This document shows, piece by piece, positions 15,828 through 23,823 of a stretch of 32,587 bases of DNA (its first letter is position 1; each line of letters opens with the position of its first letter). Position numbers and translations under genes: made by a program. Source of the stretch: a filamentous cyanobacterium CCP2 (GTDB taxonomy: Bacteria; Cyanobacteriota; Cyanobacteriia; Elainellales; Elainellaceae); NCBI GenBank assembly GCA_003003615.1, contig PVWD01000038.1, forward strand, positions 1 through 32,587, given 5' to 3'. Below the pieces are notes generated by a model. That model was not told the DNA's origin. It ran no database searches and saw nothing but the letters and a program-made list of their open reading frames with translations.

Positions 15828-17324
15828 ATGAGTGAAGACAAAAAGTTAACCACAGCAACCGGCTGTCCGATTTTTGATAACCAAAACTCAATCACGGCAG
15901 GCGATCGTGGGCCGCTGCTGATGCAGGATGTACAGCTTTTGGAGCAGATGCAGCAGTTTAACCGCGAACGCATTCCTGAACGAGTGGTTCATGCCAAAGG
16001 ATCTGGAGCGTATGGCACCTTTACCGTCACTCGCGCCATTCCAGAATATACGAGAGCCAAATTTCTCTCGGAAGTTGGAAAGCAGACGGAAGTGTTTTTG
16101 CGCTTCTCAACGGTTGCTGGGGAAAGGGGTGCAGCCGATGCCGAGCGAGATGTACGCGGCTTTGCAGTCAAGTTTTATACAGAAGAAGGCAACTGGGATC
16201 TCGTCGGCAACAATACACCCGTCTTTTTTATCCGTGATCCCCACAAGTTTGCTAATTTCATTCATACCCAAAAGCGTCATCCTCAAACCAATCTGCGGGA
16301 TGCCAATATGCAATGGGATTTCTGGTCACTGAACCCAGAGTCGCTCCATCAGATCACCATTTTGTTTAGCGATCGGGGTTTGCCTGCCAGCTATCGGCAC
16401 ATGAACGGCTACGGAAGCCACACCCTGTCCTTTGTCAATGCAAACGGGGAGCGGTTCTGGTGCAAGTTTCACTTTAAGACTCGGCAGGGGATTCAGTGCA
16501 TGACGGGTGAAGAGTCTGCCAACTTGATTGGGATCGATCGTGAATCCCATCAGCGAGATTTGTTTCAGGCGATCGAGCGGGGTGAGTATCCCAGTTGGAC
16601 GGTAAAAGTGCAGGTGATGACCGAGGAACAGGCAAAAACCTTCCAGTGGAACCCGTTTGACCTGACGAAGGTGTGGCCCCACAATGAGTATCCGCTGATG
16701 GAAATTGGCATCCTGGAGCTAAACCGTAACCCGGTGAACTATTTTGCGGAAGTGGAGCAGGCTGCCTTTAGCCCTGGGGTGTTTCCTCCTGGCATTGGCC
16801 CCAGCCCAGACAAGGTGCTGCAAGCGCGGCTGATGTCTTATCCGGATGCTCAGCGTTATCGCATTGGCACCAACTATCAGCAATTGCCCGTTAACCAGCC
16901 TCGTTGTCCGGTGATGCACTATCAGCGAGATGGAGCCATGTCTACTGGGTATGGCGGCAGCAGCCCCAATTACTACCCCAACAGTGACAGCACGGCTCCT
17001 AAGGAAGCTCCTGAATATCGTGAACCCGGTTTGCCACTGGGCGATGTGGTTGCCGATCGCTATGAATCTCGCGATCAGGATGACTATACGCAGGCTGGAA
17101 ACCTCTGGCGCATTTTCTCGGAAGATGAAAAGAACCGGGCGGCACAAGCGATCGCAGGGGCTATGTCTGGAGTTAGACACGACATTCAGATGCGGCAACT
17201 CTGCCATTTCTTCCGGGCGGATATGGATTATGGTCAGCGGGTTGCGAAGGCGTTGAACATTGAAATTGATCCGGCTTTGCTGCAACAGAATCAGCAAAAC
17301 AATCCCCAGCCTGTGACTGCTTAA
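15828..17324 (+). CDS. katA: Monofunctional haem catalase (small-subunit, clade 3-like)
   Basis: Cytoplasmic enzyme of 498 residues that converts hydrogen peroxide to water and oxygen. Active-site residues are all present: distal His55 in [12 protein letters not shown], Asn128 in [13 protein letters not shown] and the proximal haem ligand Tyr338 in [30 protein letters not shown] is the usual substrate-channel region. Length and the absence of a C-terminal flavodoxin-like domain point to a small-subunit catalase rather than a KatE-type large one. It stands alone with its own terminator at 17427-17466. Many cyanobacteria rely on KatG or Mn catalase instead, so a typical haem catalase is a modest distinguishing trait. 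The symbol is by family convention. Confidence 0.95.
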   Translation: MSEDKKLTTATGCPIFDNQNSITAGDRGPLLMQDVQLLEQMQQFNRERIPERVVHAKGSGAYGTFTVTRAIPEYTRAKFLSEVGKQTEVFLRFSTVAGERGAADAERDVRGFAVKFYTEEGNWDLVGNNTPVFFIRDPHKFANFIHTQKRHPQTNLRDANMQWDFWSLNPESLHQITILFSDRGLPASYRHMNGYGSHTLSFVNANGERFWCKFHFKTRQGIQCMTGEESANLIGIDRESHQRDLFQAIERGEYPSWTVKVQVMTEEQAKTFQWNPFDLTKVWPHNEYPLMEIGILELNRNPVNYFAEVEQAAFSPGVFPPGIGPSPDKVLQARLMSYPDAQRYRIGTNYQQLPVNQPRCPVMHYQRDGAMSTGYGGSSPNYYPNSDSTAPKEAPEYREPGLPLGDVVADRYESRDQDDYTQAGNLWRIFSEDEKNRAAQAIAGAMSGVRHDIQMRQLCHFFRADMDYGQRVAKALNIEIDPALLQQNQQNNPQPVTA

Positions 17325-17426
17325 TGTCACATTAAATAGATGGTTTTAGGCAATTAAAATGAATGAAGCTGAGAACGAATCAGCTAAACCTCAGAACTTG
17401 CCTAAATCATTCTTTTGATTGCAATG

Positions 17427-17466
17427 ACGATCGCTCTATCCTTTTTGGAATGGGGCGATCGTTTTT
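17427..17466 (+). terminator. Probable rho-independent terminator after catalase
   Basis: ACGATCGC (17427-17434) pairs perfectly with GCGATCGT (17455-17462) around a 20-base loop, and T residues continue to 17466. It lies about 100 bases past the catalase stop codon and could also end the convergent Uma2-gene transcript. The stem is built from HIP1-like palindromes. Confidence 0.6.
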
Positions 17467-17506
17467 GGTGTGAAGTGGGTTCTGTAAATTGGGATGGTTT
17501 TGAAAA

Positions 17507-18094
17507 TTAAGCTGATTCTGCGAAAACTAGTGCTAAATCCAGTACAAATCCTGGCAGAACGTTTTCTCCAGATAAAGATTTAGGATTTTGCAAAACTTCG
17601 ATCGCTTGATTTGGGCGATAAATTTCGACTTGCCGAGTCTTTGGATTGATTAGCCATCCCAGCAAACATCCGTTATCAATGTACTCCTGCATCTTAGCTT
17701 GCAGCGTCTCAATTTTGTCTGTTTCTGATGCCAACTCCAACACAAAATCAGGACAGAGTGGTGCAAATCCTTTCTGCTGTTCTGGAGTCAGGGCATCCCA
17801 GCGTTCTTGCTTTACCCAGGCTGTGTCAGGAGCACGAGTGGCCCCGTTTGGTAGCCTGAACCCCGTGGAAGAGTCGAAGACTTTACCCAGCTTCATTTGG
17901 CGATTCCAAATTGCAAAGTCGGCTGTCAGTTCAGCGTTCCGGTTTCCTCCTTCACTCCCAGTGGGTGACATGGCAATTAATTCTCCTTCAGCAGTGCGCT
18001 CCAGCCGCGACTCCGGATTAGCTTTGACCAATTCTAGAAATTGCTCATCGGTTACTCGCAACGTTTTAGGAATTTGAAGGGGAATATTGACCAT
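17507..18094 (-). CDS. Uma2-family (DUF820) putative restriction-endonuclease-fold protein
   Basis: Protein of 195 residues of the Uma2 family, which is greatly expanded in cyanobacteria and has a PD-(D/E)XK nuclease fold. The expected order is seen: ERTAEGELIAMSPTG near 32-46, GFRLPNGATRAPDTAWV with Asp90, CPDFVLELASETDKIETL with Glu120, and Lys134 before MQEYIDNGCLLGWLI. The end PKTRQVEIYRP is also typical. The active-site residues look intact. Biological function is unknown for the family; many copies per genome and links with mobile DNA have been noted. The gene stands alone on the minus strand, converging with catalase. ATG 18094 is the obvious start, although its ribosome site is weak. 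Confidence 0.9.
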   Translation of the reverse strand: MVNIPLQIPKTLRVTDEQFLELVKANPESRLERTAEGELIAMSPTGSEGGNRNAELTADFAIWNRQMKLGKVFDSSTGFRLPNGATRAPDTAWVKQERWDALTPEQQKGFAPLCPDFVLELASETDKIETLQAKMQEYIDNGCLLGWLINPKTRQVEIYRPNQAIEVLQNPKSLSGENVLPGFVLDLALVFAESA

Positions 18095-18477
18095 CGCTCA
18101 TTCTGCTCATTTGTGATGACTCATATGATCTGTTGTACCGCAAGAGAATCATTTTGCGCGATCGAGTAACAGTTTGAAAGGAATAGAAAGGTGTTCAGGA
18201 TAATGAATTACATCATCTGAGCGATGGTTGTGCTTGATTAACTGGGTGGTCATCTTTCCCGCTTCACAAGAATTCTAGTTGATTGAATAGGCAGGATTCT
18301 TTTGCCCTTATTTCAATTCGATTTGCTTTCCTTGCATCATCGTTTTACAGGCTGAAAAATGCTGAGGGGAATTCGTGAATGAGTACTCATTGGGCGATCG
18401 ATTTGAGCGATTTATCGTATCAATTTTGACTTGATTTCCTCAATCATTGGTGATAGGCTCAGCAACAGTCATCTTTT
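18095..18477. other. Intergenic region left of the structured leader
   Basis: AT-rich unique sequence between the divergent Uma2 gene and the small conserved gene. It should contain both promoters, but I could not pick out a convincing box. No gene, repeat or RNA was recognised. Confidence 0.4.
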
Positions 18478-18681
18478 TGGTTACACAGCCACAGAGGTGA
18501 TGGACGACCTAGAGGCGAAATTCTCTAGCGGAGGTCAAGCGTGGCCTGGCAAGCAATACGCTCAACCTCCTAACCACAGACTACTGAGGCTAGTCCGGGC
18601 TAGGGTGTATGATAGCACCCGATGCCTTCGACCTGCCCTGTCTGAAATTGAGGGCTAGTCTCTAGGGTTTCTTCAAACCCT
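18478..18681 (+). ncRNA. Candidate structured leader RNA or small RNA
   Basis: A chain of helices can be drawn by eye. TGGTTA (18478-18483) closes on TAACCA (18571-18576). CTAGAG (18509-18514) pairs with CTCTAG (18523-18528). GGAGGT-CA-AGCGT (18530-18542) pairs with ACGCT-CA-ACCTCC (18558-18570). GACTA (18579-18583) pairs with TAGTC (18591-18595). GGGTG (18603-18607) pairs with CACCC (18616-18620). AGGGTTT (18664-18670) pairs with AAACCCT (18675-18681). The last hairpin is just ahead of the AAGGAG of the next gene, so the element could be a cis-regulator (riboswitch-like) or a separate RNA. It matches no RNA class I can name. Confidence 0.45.
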
Positions 18682-18704
18682 GGAACACAAGGAGTTTCAT
18701 TCTC

Positions 18705-18953
18705 ATGTCTGATGAATTTATCAATATCCCGACGGGAAATTATCGCCCCGTCACTGCTTCACGTCGTTCCGTCAAAATCCTGATGATCGGACAACCGGAA
18801 GATGTGGAAATCACGATCGCCCGTTTGCATCAATGTAACTTCTGCCGAGTGGAGGACTGGTCAAAACCCTTACCCTTCTCCCAAATTCAGCAAGCTACCA
18901 CCAAAGAACCCGGAGAAATCATGCGAATCTACGTGCGATCGATGACCCTCTAA
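18705..18953 (+). CDS. Small conserved cyanobacterial protein of unknown function
   Basis: Soluble protein of 82 residues starting MSDEFINIPTGNYRPVTASR. The core VKILMIGQPEDVEITIARLH and FCRVEDWSKPLP looks like a small alpha/beta fold and, from memory, like a conserved cyanobacterial hypothetical family. I know no function and see no signal peptide, membrane helix or metal site. ATG 18705 is well placed: AAGGAG (18689-18694) is ten bases upstream. Translation is good evidence for a real gene because the ribosome site, HIP1-type codon context and sensible composition agree. The structured leader immediately upstream suggests post-transcriptional control. A REP-like hairpin follows. Confidence 0.75.
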   Translation: MSDEFINIPTGNYRPVTASRRSVKILMIGQPEDVEITIARLHQCNFCRVEDWSKPLPFSQIQQATTKEPGEIMRIYVRSMTL

Positions 18954-18992
18954 GTTAAGATGCACAGCAGTGCAGCCCCTATCTCTCTTGTG

Positions 18993-19013
18993 GGGTGGGC
19001 ATCTTGCCCGCCC
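18993..19013. repeat. Dispersed REP-like hairpin, copy 2
   Basis: Identical over 21 bases to 3093-3113. It lies 39 bases after the small gene's stop codon and could act as its mRNA 3' hairpin. Confidence 0.7.
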
Positions 19014-19093
19014 ATTCCTCCAACTTATCCATCAATCATTCAACTAACAATCTTCAAATCATCCTACTCATGTTCTCAAAGGCGATCGGTTTT

Positions 19094-19142
19094 TGGGTAA
19101 TGGGTAATCGGTGATGGGTAATCGGTAATGGGTAATGGGTAA
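19094..19142. repeat. Heptamer tandem repeat (TGGGTAA, seven units)
   Basis: Seven head-to-tail units fit TGGGTAA: five exact and two with TCGG in place of TGGG, one of these also with G in place of A at the sixth base. Short tandem heptamers of this kind are common in filamentous cyanobacterial intergenic DNA. It lies just beyond the 3' end of the integron integrase gene, at the edge of the integron. Confidence 0.8.
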
Positions 19143-19165
19143 TTGGGGAGGAGGGGCGATCGGGT

Positions 19166-20131
19166 TTAGACATCCAGAGGACTGCGAACACCCTTGCCAC
19201 CTCGGTTGAGAACGTGAGTGTAAATCATCGTCGTTTTCACATCCTTGTGTCCCAACAACTCTTGGATTGTTCGGATATCGTATCCATTTTCAAGCAGATG
19301 CGTTGCAAAGCTGTGGCGAAAGGTGTGACAAGTGACTCGTTTCTCTATCCTGGCTCGTTTCACAGCTTCCCTCACCGCCCGTTGGATTCCCGTTTCATGG
19401 AGATGATGCCGTCGGGTCACACCACTGCGCGGGTCTTGAGAAAGACGTTCGGCAGGAAACACATACTGCCAAATCCAACTGCGATCGGCATGGGGATATT
19501 TGCGCTCCAGGGCAAAGGGCAAGTAGACCGAGCCATAACCCCGCTCCAGGTCTTGATGGTGCAACTGTCGCACGGTTTGCAGATGCGCTTGCAGGGGTTC
19601 AACCACACAAGCAGGCAACATCGTGACTCGGCTCTCTTTGCCTTTGGTATCTCGAATCACCAATTGCTGTTGAGCAAAATCCACATCTTTCACCCGCAAT
19701 GCCAATCCCTCACTCAAGCGTAGTCCACTGCCATAAAGTAGCTGTACGACCAGCTTGCATCCACCATACAAGTGATAAATGACTTGATGCACTTCATCGG
19801 GAGCCAAAACGGTGGGCAAGTAGCGCGACGGCTTGGCTCGAATTGCATCAACTCCAACTAACTCTTGCTGCAATACAAAACGGTAGAGAAAAACGATCGC
19901 ACTAAGGGCTTGGTTTTGAGTGGAAGCGGACACCTGTTCAGTGACAGCAAGATGGGTGAGAAACTGCGTTACTTCTGCTGTAGCCATCTCATTCGGATGA
20001 CGTTTATTGTGAAACAAAATGAAGCGGCGAATCCAGTAAATGTAGGTTTGCTCAGTTCGGTAAGAGTAGTGCTTCAGCCGCAGCACATCGCGCACTTGAT
20101 CGAGTAGTTTTCGGGGACGAGAAGGTTGCAT
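19166..20131 (-). CDS. intI: Integron integrase (IntI-type tyrosine recombinase)
   Basis: Site-specific recombinase of 321 residues that inserts and excises cassettes at attI and attC. The N-terminal SAM-like core-binding domain starts [20 protein letters not shown]. The catalytic domain has Arg in [11 protein letters not shown], the HxxR box in [14 protein letters not shown], His in LGHKDVKTT and the nucleophile Tyr in MIYTHV. The insertion [17 protein letters not shown] followed by [15 protein letters not shown] is the extra helix region that separates IntI from XerC/D and is needed for folded attC binding. It reads away from the cassettes, as expected. ATG 20129-20131 has GAGG eight bases upstream. 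A near-match to the cyanobacterial LexA box lies about 40 bases before it. Confidence 0.95.
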   Translation of the reverse strand: MQPSRPRKLLDQVRDVLRLKHYSYRTEQTYIYWIRRFILFHNKRHPNEMATAEVTQFLTHLAVTEQVSASTQNQALSAIVFLYRFVLQQELVGVDAIRAKPSRYLPTVLAPDEVHQVIYHLYGGCKLVVQLLYGSGLRLSEGLALRVKDVDFAQQQLVIRDTKGKESRVTMLPACVVEPLQAHLQTVRQLHHQDLERGYGSVYLPFALERKYPHADRSWIWQYVFPAERLSQDPRSGVTRRHHLHETGIQRAVREAVKRARIEKRVTCHTFRHSFATHLLENGYDIRTIQELLGHKDVKTTMIYTHVLNRGGKGVRSPLDV

Positions 20132-20357
20132 TGCCTTGTCCTCAGTAAGTGTGTAACAAAAACAACATTATGGTACACATATACTACTGAGGCTAAAATG
20201 GAAAATATACGGAACTTTGCTGCATAACTCCCTCCAGCAGGGCTACTATACAGATAATCTGCTGTTCATTCACTCAAATCAGGAGATTATGCAGCAGAAA
20301 ATCTGCATAACTGCTCGTATTGGGTAATTAGACAGAGTAACTCTGTACAATAAGTTG
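20132..20357. other. attI region of the integron
   Basis: Lies between the integrase start and the first cassette. The crossover is GTTAGAC at 20357-20363, cut after the first G. Nearby are two direct copies of TTAGACAG (20328-20335 and 20358-20365), a palindrome ACAGAG-TAA-CTCTGT (20332-20346), and TTATGCAG/CTGCATAA (20287-20294 and 20303-20310). Direct repeats plus an inverted simple site next to the crossover resemble the integrase-binding layout of known attI sites. The cassette promoter should be here or inside intI, but I could not fix it. Confidence 0.65.
20172..20185. promoter_or_regulatory. LexA-like box in the intI promoter region
   Basis: On the minus strand AGTATATGTGTACC fits the cyanobacterial LexA consensus RGTACNNNDGTWCB with one mismatch. 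A weak promoter (TTAGCC, 18 bases, CATAAT on the minus strand) would place the box in its spacer, where a repressor would act. SOS control of integrases is known in other integrons; here it is inference. Confidence 0.3.
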
Positions 20358-21714
20358 TTAGACAGCAAGATTTGGGAAGGGCAGATCTTAAACGTTATCT
20401 GACAAGTACTGCACACGAGATTACTATTGCCATCTCTTCAGTTCATAAAGCAAATATTAACCTGCTCTCAAAGCTATATTGGTAAGAAATCGCCTTTTTT
20501 CTCTGGAAAAGATGAATATTCTATTTCTGTCGTCTGAGCCAAGTGATGCTAGTCGATTACGTCTAAACCAGGAGTTGCGAGATGTTCGTGAAAAGCTTCA
20601 AATCTCTAAGGAGCGTGATAATTTTCTATTGATTTCTCGTGAATCTGTACGCCCTGGAGACATAACTCAAGCCATTTTTGATATTGAACCACATATTGTT
20701 CACTTCTCTGGACACGGCTTAAGTACAGGAGAATTATGTTTTGAGAATGCTTTAGGCGAAACTCAGCCTGTTAAACCTTCTGCACTTTCTAAGTTGTTTG
20801 AATTAGTGGTTTCACAAGTTCGTTGTGTAGTTTTAAATGCTTGTTATTCAGAGATTCAAGCTAAAGCAATTTCTCAACACATTCCCTACGTTATAGGAAT
20901 GAATCAAGCTATTGGAGATAAAGCTGCTATTACATTTGCTGTCGGCTTCTATAAAGCTTTAGGAGCAGGTCGTTCATTTGAAGATGCCTATAAATTTGCT
21001 TGTGTAGAAATTGAGTTGGAGGGTATTCCCGAACATCTAACTCCAGTAATTTATATGAATCAGGAGAAATCCCCTAACGTAATACAAGCCAACAAATGCA
21101 CTACAATAGAACAATTTGTTGGAAATCAGATAGATCTTGCTGCACAACTTGCTTTTTTCTCTCAAAATATTGGTCTTACTCATCCCAGAAAAGACTATAC
21201 AAAAGCTCAATTTGGGGCTTATTGCCGAACGTGGAAAAAATTACAGGCACTTCGCGTAGCTGGAGATAATTTGTGGGAGCAAGCCAATGAAGATAATATT
21301 ATCAAATTCGTCAACTATCTGAATATTGTTACCCGAATAGTACGTGAAGAGGAGATCTTTTTTGAAGAAAAAGATAGATTAGACCTACTCAATGTATTGG
21401 ACATTTTTAGGAGCTTTCGAGTAGGAAAGGTTAAGTTGATAAAGTTGCGTTCAAAACAAATGGTGGAAGAAATGTCTAGGTATTTTCCTGGTTTGCATAG
21501 GCTTGAGAGAACAGTCATGAGGCAAATAGAAGAAAATTATGAGTATAAGTTACAGTATGAGAACCTTCTAGAGAATGTAAGAGAGTCGTTTAAGCGTAGG
21601 CTGTCAAGCTATTGATTTGTATAGTGATTGCTGTCTAACAATCGCGCTGCACCGGAACGCCGCAATATAGTTGTTTGAGTTGCAAAAGTTATCTGCGTCC
21701 GGTGAGCGCGACCG
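20358..21714 (+). mobile_element. Integron cassette 1 (CHAT-domain gene)
   Basis: Cassette of 1357 bases running from TTAGAC at the attI crossover to the G of its attC crossover. It has one gene (20512-21615) and a 154-base leader that could carry its own promoter, unlike the compact promoterless cassettes of resistance integrons. Confidence 0.85.
20512..21615 (+). CDS. CHAT-domain (caspase-like) protein with unknown C-terminal domain
   Basis: Cytoplasmic protein of 367 residues. The first 190 form a CHAT domain, the bacterial caspase/separase-like peptidase fold: MNILFLSSEPSDASRLRL, then the catalytic His68 in IVHFSGHG and Cys111 in VVLNACYS, followed by VIGMNQAIGDKAAITFAVGF. The dyad is intact, so protease activity is likely. 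Residues from about 205 to 367 are mostly charged helices (REEEIFFEEKDRLDLLNVL, RRLERTVMRQIEENYEYK-like) with no family I recognise; they may sense or bind a partner. CHAT proteases act as death effectors in several anti-phage systems, so a defence role is a fair inference. ATG 20512 matches where the family starts; an in-frame TTG at 20479 is less likely. Composition is AT-rich, unlike the host. Confidence 0.85.
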   Translation: MNILFLSSEPSDASRLRLNQELRDVREKLQISKERDNFLLISRESVRPGDITQAIFDIEPHIVHFSGHGLSTGELCFENALGETQPVKPSALSKLFELVVSQVRCVVLNACYSEIQAKAISQHIPYVIGMNQAIGDKAAITFAVGFYKALGAGRSFEDAYKFACVEIELEGIPEHLTPVIYMNQEKSPNVIQANKCTTIEQFVGNQIDLAAQLAFFSQNIGLTHPRKDYTKAQFGAYCRTWKKLQALRVAGDNLWEQANEDNIIKFVNYLNIVTRIVREEEIFFEEKDRLDLLNVLDIFRSFRVGKVKLIKLRSKQMVEEMSRYFPGLHRLERTVMRQIEENYEYKLQYENLLENVRESFKRRLSSY

Positions 21715-21720
21715 TTATGT
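21633..21720 (+). other. attC site of cassette 1
   Basis: 88-base site with R'' GTCTAAC (21633-21639) and R' GTTATGT (21714-21720). The arms CGCGCTGCACCGGA (21643-21656) and TCCGGTGAGCGCG (21698-21710) pair fully apart from an unpaired G and, just inside, an unpaired A. Such extrahelical bases set the strand used by IntI. Recombination falls after G21714. Confidence 0.93.
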
Positions 21721-23817
21721 AGACACTCTTCAGCGATACAAAATAAACTGTTAGTCAGTCGCAAGTTCAGTAAACGACTTTTTTGTCCTAGTGAATTAAC
21801 TAACTTCATGTACTTTAAGCACATTACTCTAAGGAACGTCGGACCAATTGAAAAAATCGGCTATGACTTTTTATTTAGCAATGATGGTAATCCCAAGCCA
21901 CTTATCTTAGTTGGCACAAACGGCTCTGGTAAGAGTATTTTTCTTTCATACTTGTTGAATGCTCTAATAGCTGCACAGCAAGTTGCTTTTGATGATGCAG
22001 AGGTAGAGGAAGGTAAAGTCTATAAGCTTCGCAGCCCTCAATACATAAGAAATGGATCGACGTATTGTTATGCAAGGGTGAACTTCGGCGTTGGTTTTAG
22101 TTGCTATGAGTGGCAGCTTGCTCGCCCACGAGAAGATTATGTGAAAAACTTCGGTGATCCAGAAATTGACAGTTCATTTGGAGAGATTCCTTTGCATGAA
22201 ACATCAATATTCAATACAAATCTCATTAATAATCCAGTAGAAGTCTCAAAACAATTCAATAGCAACTGTGTATTATACTTTCCAGCAAATCGCTTTGAAC
22301 AACCAGCATGGTTAAATGCTCAAAATCTTAAAGCGACGGCAGAATTCATCGAACGTACAAGAATAAATAGAGTTTCAAACCGCTGGATCATTCAGCAATC
22401 ACCGCTTACTGTATCAAAAAATTGGCTTCTTGACATCGTTTTAGATAGAGCAAGTTACGACCTAAAACTAGCATCGCTCCCTATTAAGGATGAGAATACG
22501 CAACAGACTCATTTACTTACAGTATTTCAGGGGTACATAGGAAGATCTGCCAATATTTGGGATGCCATCACAAAGCTTATTAAACTGATTTTTAGAACTG
22601 ATGAGAATGTTCGTTTTGGAATTGGACCTCGACAGAATCGCGCAGTATCTATTTTAAAGAATGAGACGGAATTCATCCGTAATATTTTTCAGCTCTCGAC
22701 AGGTCAAACTTCAATTCTCAATATTGTCTTATCGATTCTGCGCGACTTTGATATGTCTGGTGCATCCTTTGAGAAATTAGAAGATGTGAGTGGAGTAGTT
22801 ATTATTGACGAGGTTGATGCACATCTGCACGCCGATTTACAGTGCAATCTATTACCAGTAGTTATTAATATGTTCCCAAGAGTTCAGTTTATCCTTACTA
22901 CTCATTCACCACTATTTTTGTTGGGGATGAAAACACAATTTGGCGATACTGGATTTGAAATTTTGTCTCTTCCAGCAGGCGTGAGGATTGGTGTTGAAGA
23001 ATTTGAGGAATTTCAATCTGCTTTCGATTATTATAAGGAGTCAAATATATTTAGAGACAAAATTAAATCTGAGGTAGAACAGTCTCAAAAACCCGTTATT
23101 TTTGTTGAGGGTGATTACGATATCAAATATTTAAACAAAGCTGCTTCGCTTCTTGATAAACAATCAGTACTAGACCAAATCATGTTATGTGATGGTGAGG
23201 GGTATGGAAATTTAGACAACATTTGGAAAACCTGCGGCAACAGTAAATTGGCGATAGTTTTTCCAAAGATTGTTGGATTAATATATGATTGTGATACAAA
23301 AAAGGTAAACTCTGACCATTACATTGCCAAAAAACGTGTCATTCCCACAGTTTCTGACAACCCAATTTCAAAGGGAATTGAAAACTTAATCCCAGCAAGC
23401 AGAATTAATAACCTTCGGGAATCACATCCTCATTTTTTTGATGTAACACCAGAGGTGCAAAAAACTGTTCGTGGAGCACCTGTGATTCAGCCAGAGATTT
23501 GTGAGATCAATAAATCTGAGAAGCGAAATCTTTGTGACTGGTTATGTACAAATGGCACTGTTGAAGACTTTGCTCAGTTTGAATCCGTATTTACTTTAAT
23601 TGAAGAGATTATTGGACTAAGTAATCAACAGGTTGTATCGTTAGAAGATAGCAAACAAACAACACTAAATGATCAATTAGCAAACATCCAAGCTAACAGT
23701 GTTAATAGTGCTCACCAAGGAAATGCAGACTAGCTTACATAACAAACCCACTGCACCGGAACGATTTCAAGCTATTGTTAAGGTACAAAGATTATTTGCG
23801 TCCGGTGAGTGGGAGCG
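21715..23817 (+). mobile_element. Integron cassette 2 (OLD-like ATPase gene)
   Basis: Cassette of 2103 bases from the crossover in the first attC to that in the second. It holds one large gene and a 93-base leader. This is unusually long for an integron cassette. Confidence 0.85.
21808..23733 (+). CDS. OLD-like ATPase with C-terminal TOPRIM nuclease domain
   Basis: Protein of 641 residues. The N-terminal ABC-type ATPase has Walker A GTNGSGKS (36-43), a signature-like LSTGQTSI (296-303), Walker B VVIIDEVDAHLH (330-341) and the switch His366 in LTTHSPLF. The C-terminal part has TOPRIM features: Glu434 in VIFVEGDYD, LCDGEGYGN (460-468), and Asp494 and Asp496 in LIYDCDTK. This is the ATPase-TOPRIM order of the OLD family, which includes the nuclease GajA of the Gabija anti-phage system. 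No GajB-like UvrD helicase gene follows, so it is not a standard Gabija operon; a solitary OLD-like nuclease or one working with the CHAT cassette is possible. ATG 21808 fits the family start; no good ribosome site is visible. AT-rich and free of HIP1 sites. Confidence 0.88.
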   Translation: MYFKHITLRNVGPIEKIGYDFLFSNDGNPKPLILVGTNGSGKSIFLSYLLNALIAAQQVAFDDAEVEEGKVYKLRSPQYIRNGSTYCYARVNFGVGFSCYEWQLARPREDYVKNFGDPEIDSSFGEIPLHETSIFNTNLINNPVEVSKQFNSNCVLYFPANRFEQPAWLNAQNLKATAEFIERTRINRVSNRWIIQQSPLTVSKNWLLDIVLDRASYDLKLASLPIKDENTQQTHLLTVFQGYIGRSANIWDAITKLIKLIFRTDENVRFGIGPRQNRAVSILKNETEFIRNIFQLSTGQTSILNIVLSILRDFDMSGASFEKLEDVSGVVIIDEVDAHLHADLQCNLLPVVINMFPRVQFILTTHSPLFLLGMKTQFGDTGFEILSLPAGVRIGVEEFEEFQSAFDYYKESNIFRDKIKSEVEQSQKPVIFVEGDYDIKYLNKAASLLDKQSVLDQIMLCDGEGYGNLDNIWKTCGNSKLAIVFPKIVGLIYDCDTKKVNSDHYIAKKRVIPTVSDNPISKGIENLIPASRINNLRESHPHFFDVTPEVQKTVRGAPVIQPEICEINKSEKRNLCDWLCTNGTVEDFAQFESVFTLIEEIIGLSNQQVVSLEDSKQTTLNDQLANIQANSVNSAHQGNAD

Positions 23818-23823
23818 TTAGCC
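23737..23823 (+). other. attC site of cassette 2
   Basis: 87-base site with R'' ACATAAC (23737-23743) and R' GTTAGCC (23817-23823). The arms CCCACTGCACCGGA (23747-23760) and TCCGGTGAGTGGG (23801-23813) pair apart from one unpaired G, as in the first attC. The two sites share GCACCGGAACG and TTGCGTCCGGTGAG or near-copies, so they belong to one attC lineage. It starts four bases after the ATPase stop codon. Confidence 0.93.

Larger units (their letters stand above)
19166..23823. mobile_element. Integron: integrase, attI region and two gene cassettes
   Basis: The layout is canonical: integrase on the minus strand, recombination site next to its 5' end, and two cassettes on the plus strand each ended by an attC. 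Cassette 1 is 20358-21714 and cassette 2 is 21715-23817. The left end of cassette 1 (GTTAGAC across the junction, 20357-20363) is the exact reverse complement of the R'' box of its attC (GTCTAAC). The left end of cassette 2 (GTTATGT) is likewise the complement of ACATAAC in the second attC. Cassette DNA is AT-rich and lacks GCGATCGC, whereas the integrase gene contains CGATCG sites. Possible extension to a third cassette is treated at 28986-29072. Confidence 0.9.

Noticed and set aside
18431-18658. 75-residue frame upstream of the small conserved gene
   Set aside because: It crosses all the RNA-like helices, lacks a ribosome site, and its residues look random. The structured-RNA reading explains the region better.
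19094-19142. CRISPR-like array
   Set aside because: The repeats are seven-base tandem units without spacers.
20132-23823. Standard Gabija system in the cassettes
   Set aside because: The ATPase-TOPRIM gene resembles GajA, but no UvrD-like GajB gene follows; an attC and non-cassette DNA come next.
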